Shown here piece after piece: positions 5,484 through 5,615 of a DNA stretch of 5,615 bases. The notes under the pieces are model-generated. The model worked only from the letters and a program-made list of their open reading frames with translations. It was not told the DNA's origin and searched no databases. The stretch comes from Thermoleophilaceae bacterium. GTDB lineage: Bacteria > Actinomycetota > Thermoleophilia > Solirubrobacterales > Thermoleophilaceae. Position 1 is the stretch's first letter. Each line of letters opens with the position of its first letter. The stretch is from contig JACCUC010000113.1 of NCBI GenBank assembly GCA_013812065.1, forward strand, positions 1 through 5,615, given 5' to 3'. Position numbers and translations under genes: made by a program.

Positions 5484-5498
5484 CCAGGCACGCTCAGA

Positions 5499-5527
5499 TT
5501 GACAGCACCACGCCCCCCGAGTAGGCA
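5499..5527 (+). promoter_or_regulatory. Possible promoter near the window end
   Basis: A perfect TTGACA (5499-5504) is followed after exactly 17 bases by TAGGCA (5522-5527), a poor -10 box that keeps only the TA. It lies just before the duplicated segment. If real it would drive something beyond the window. Confidence 0.25.
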
Positions 5528-5528
5528 A

Positions 5529-5615
5529 ACGCGCCGCGGCGGTCCGCCCAGCAGGACCTGTGGCACTACTCGATCGGCCGCATGGTCGACGCCTGCGCGG
5601 CCACCGGGATCCTCC
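5529..5615 (+). repeat. 87-base exact second copy of an internal mcl segment
   Basis: Bases 5529-5615 are identical to 5046-5132 inside the lyase gene (offset 483 bases, a multiple of three). The identity begins abruptly, since 5528 is A while 5045 is G, and runs to the last base of the window. In the second copy the reading frame matches mcl codons 215 onward but has a TAG at 5522-5524 just upstream and no start codon. It is either a partial duplication or an assembly-end artefact. Confidence 0.9.

Noticed and set aside
4289..5566. Long open frame of 425 codons on the - strand opposite the lyase gene
   Set aside because: It is antisense to a clearly functional lyase. Its Ala/Gly/Arg/Val/Asp/Glu-rich composition is what GC3-biased codons give when read backwards, and it shows no family motif.
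1..5615. Search for CRISPR arrays, transposases, tRNAs and integration sites
   Set aside because: I saw no regularly spaced repeats, no transposase or integrase motifs and no cloverleaf-like sequence. The only sizeable direct repeat is the 87-base copy at the right end.

Overview
The window is a GC-rich stretch of a bacterial chromosome with mostly short intergenic gaps and strong third-position GC bias. The gene types fit an actinobacterial lineage. I lean towards Thermoleophilia (Solirubrobacterales or Gaiellales relatives) because of the divergent ATP-type PEP carboxykinase, the MeaB gene followed by a tiny two-helix membrane protein, and the Chloroflexus-like malyl-CoA lyase. This placement is an inference and Chloroflexota is not excluded.

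Layout from left to right: (1) the 3' part of a meaB/argK GTPase gene (+), cut by the window start, translationally coupled through GTGA to a 51-residue membrane protein (+). (2) A good sigma-70-like promoter placed so that its transcript would start at or near the ATG of a 201-residue protein with two CxxC pairs (+). (3) A convergent ATP-type pckA (-). (4) About 790 bases between the pckA and maoC coding regions, holding a signal peptide and short mature region on the - strand that look like the 5' remnant of a secreted polysaccharide-lyase-like gene, plus several perfect inverted repeats. (5) A MaoC-like hot-dog hydratase (-), divergent from (6) a full-length L-malyl-CoA/beta-methylmalyl-CoA/citramalyl-CoA lyase gene (+). 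(7) A short tail in which the last 87 bases exactly repeat an internal part of the lyase gene.

The metabolic genes share a theme. MeaB protects or loads B12-dependent acyl-CoA mutases (methylmalonyl-CoA or ethylmalonyl-CoA). The lyase and hydratase handle C4/C5 hydroxyacyl-CoA esters such as malyl-CoA, beta-methylmalyl-CoA/mesaconyl-CoA and citramalyl-CoA/itaconyl-CoA. PEP carboxykinase takes the resulting C4 acids to PEP. The region therefore looks like part of acetyl-CoA/glyoxylate/propionyl-CoA carbon handling (ethylmalonyl-CoA-like, 3-hydroxypropionate-bicycle-like or itaconate/C5 catabolism). I cannot tell which route from this window alone. No mobile element, CRISPR array, tRNA or rRNA is visible, and I did not find a clearly new defence or mobile system.
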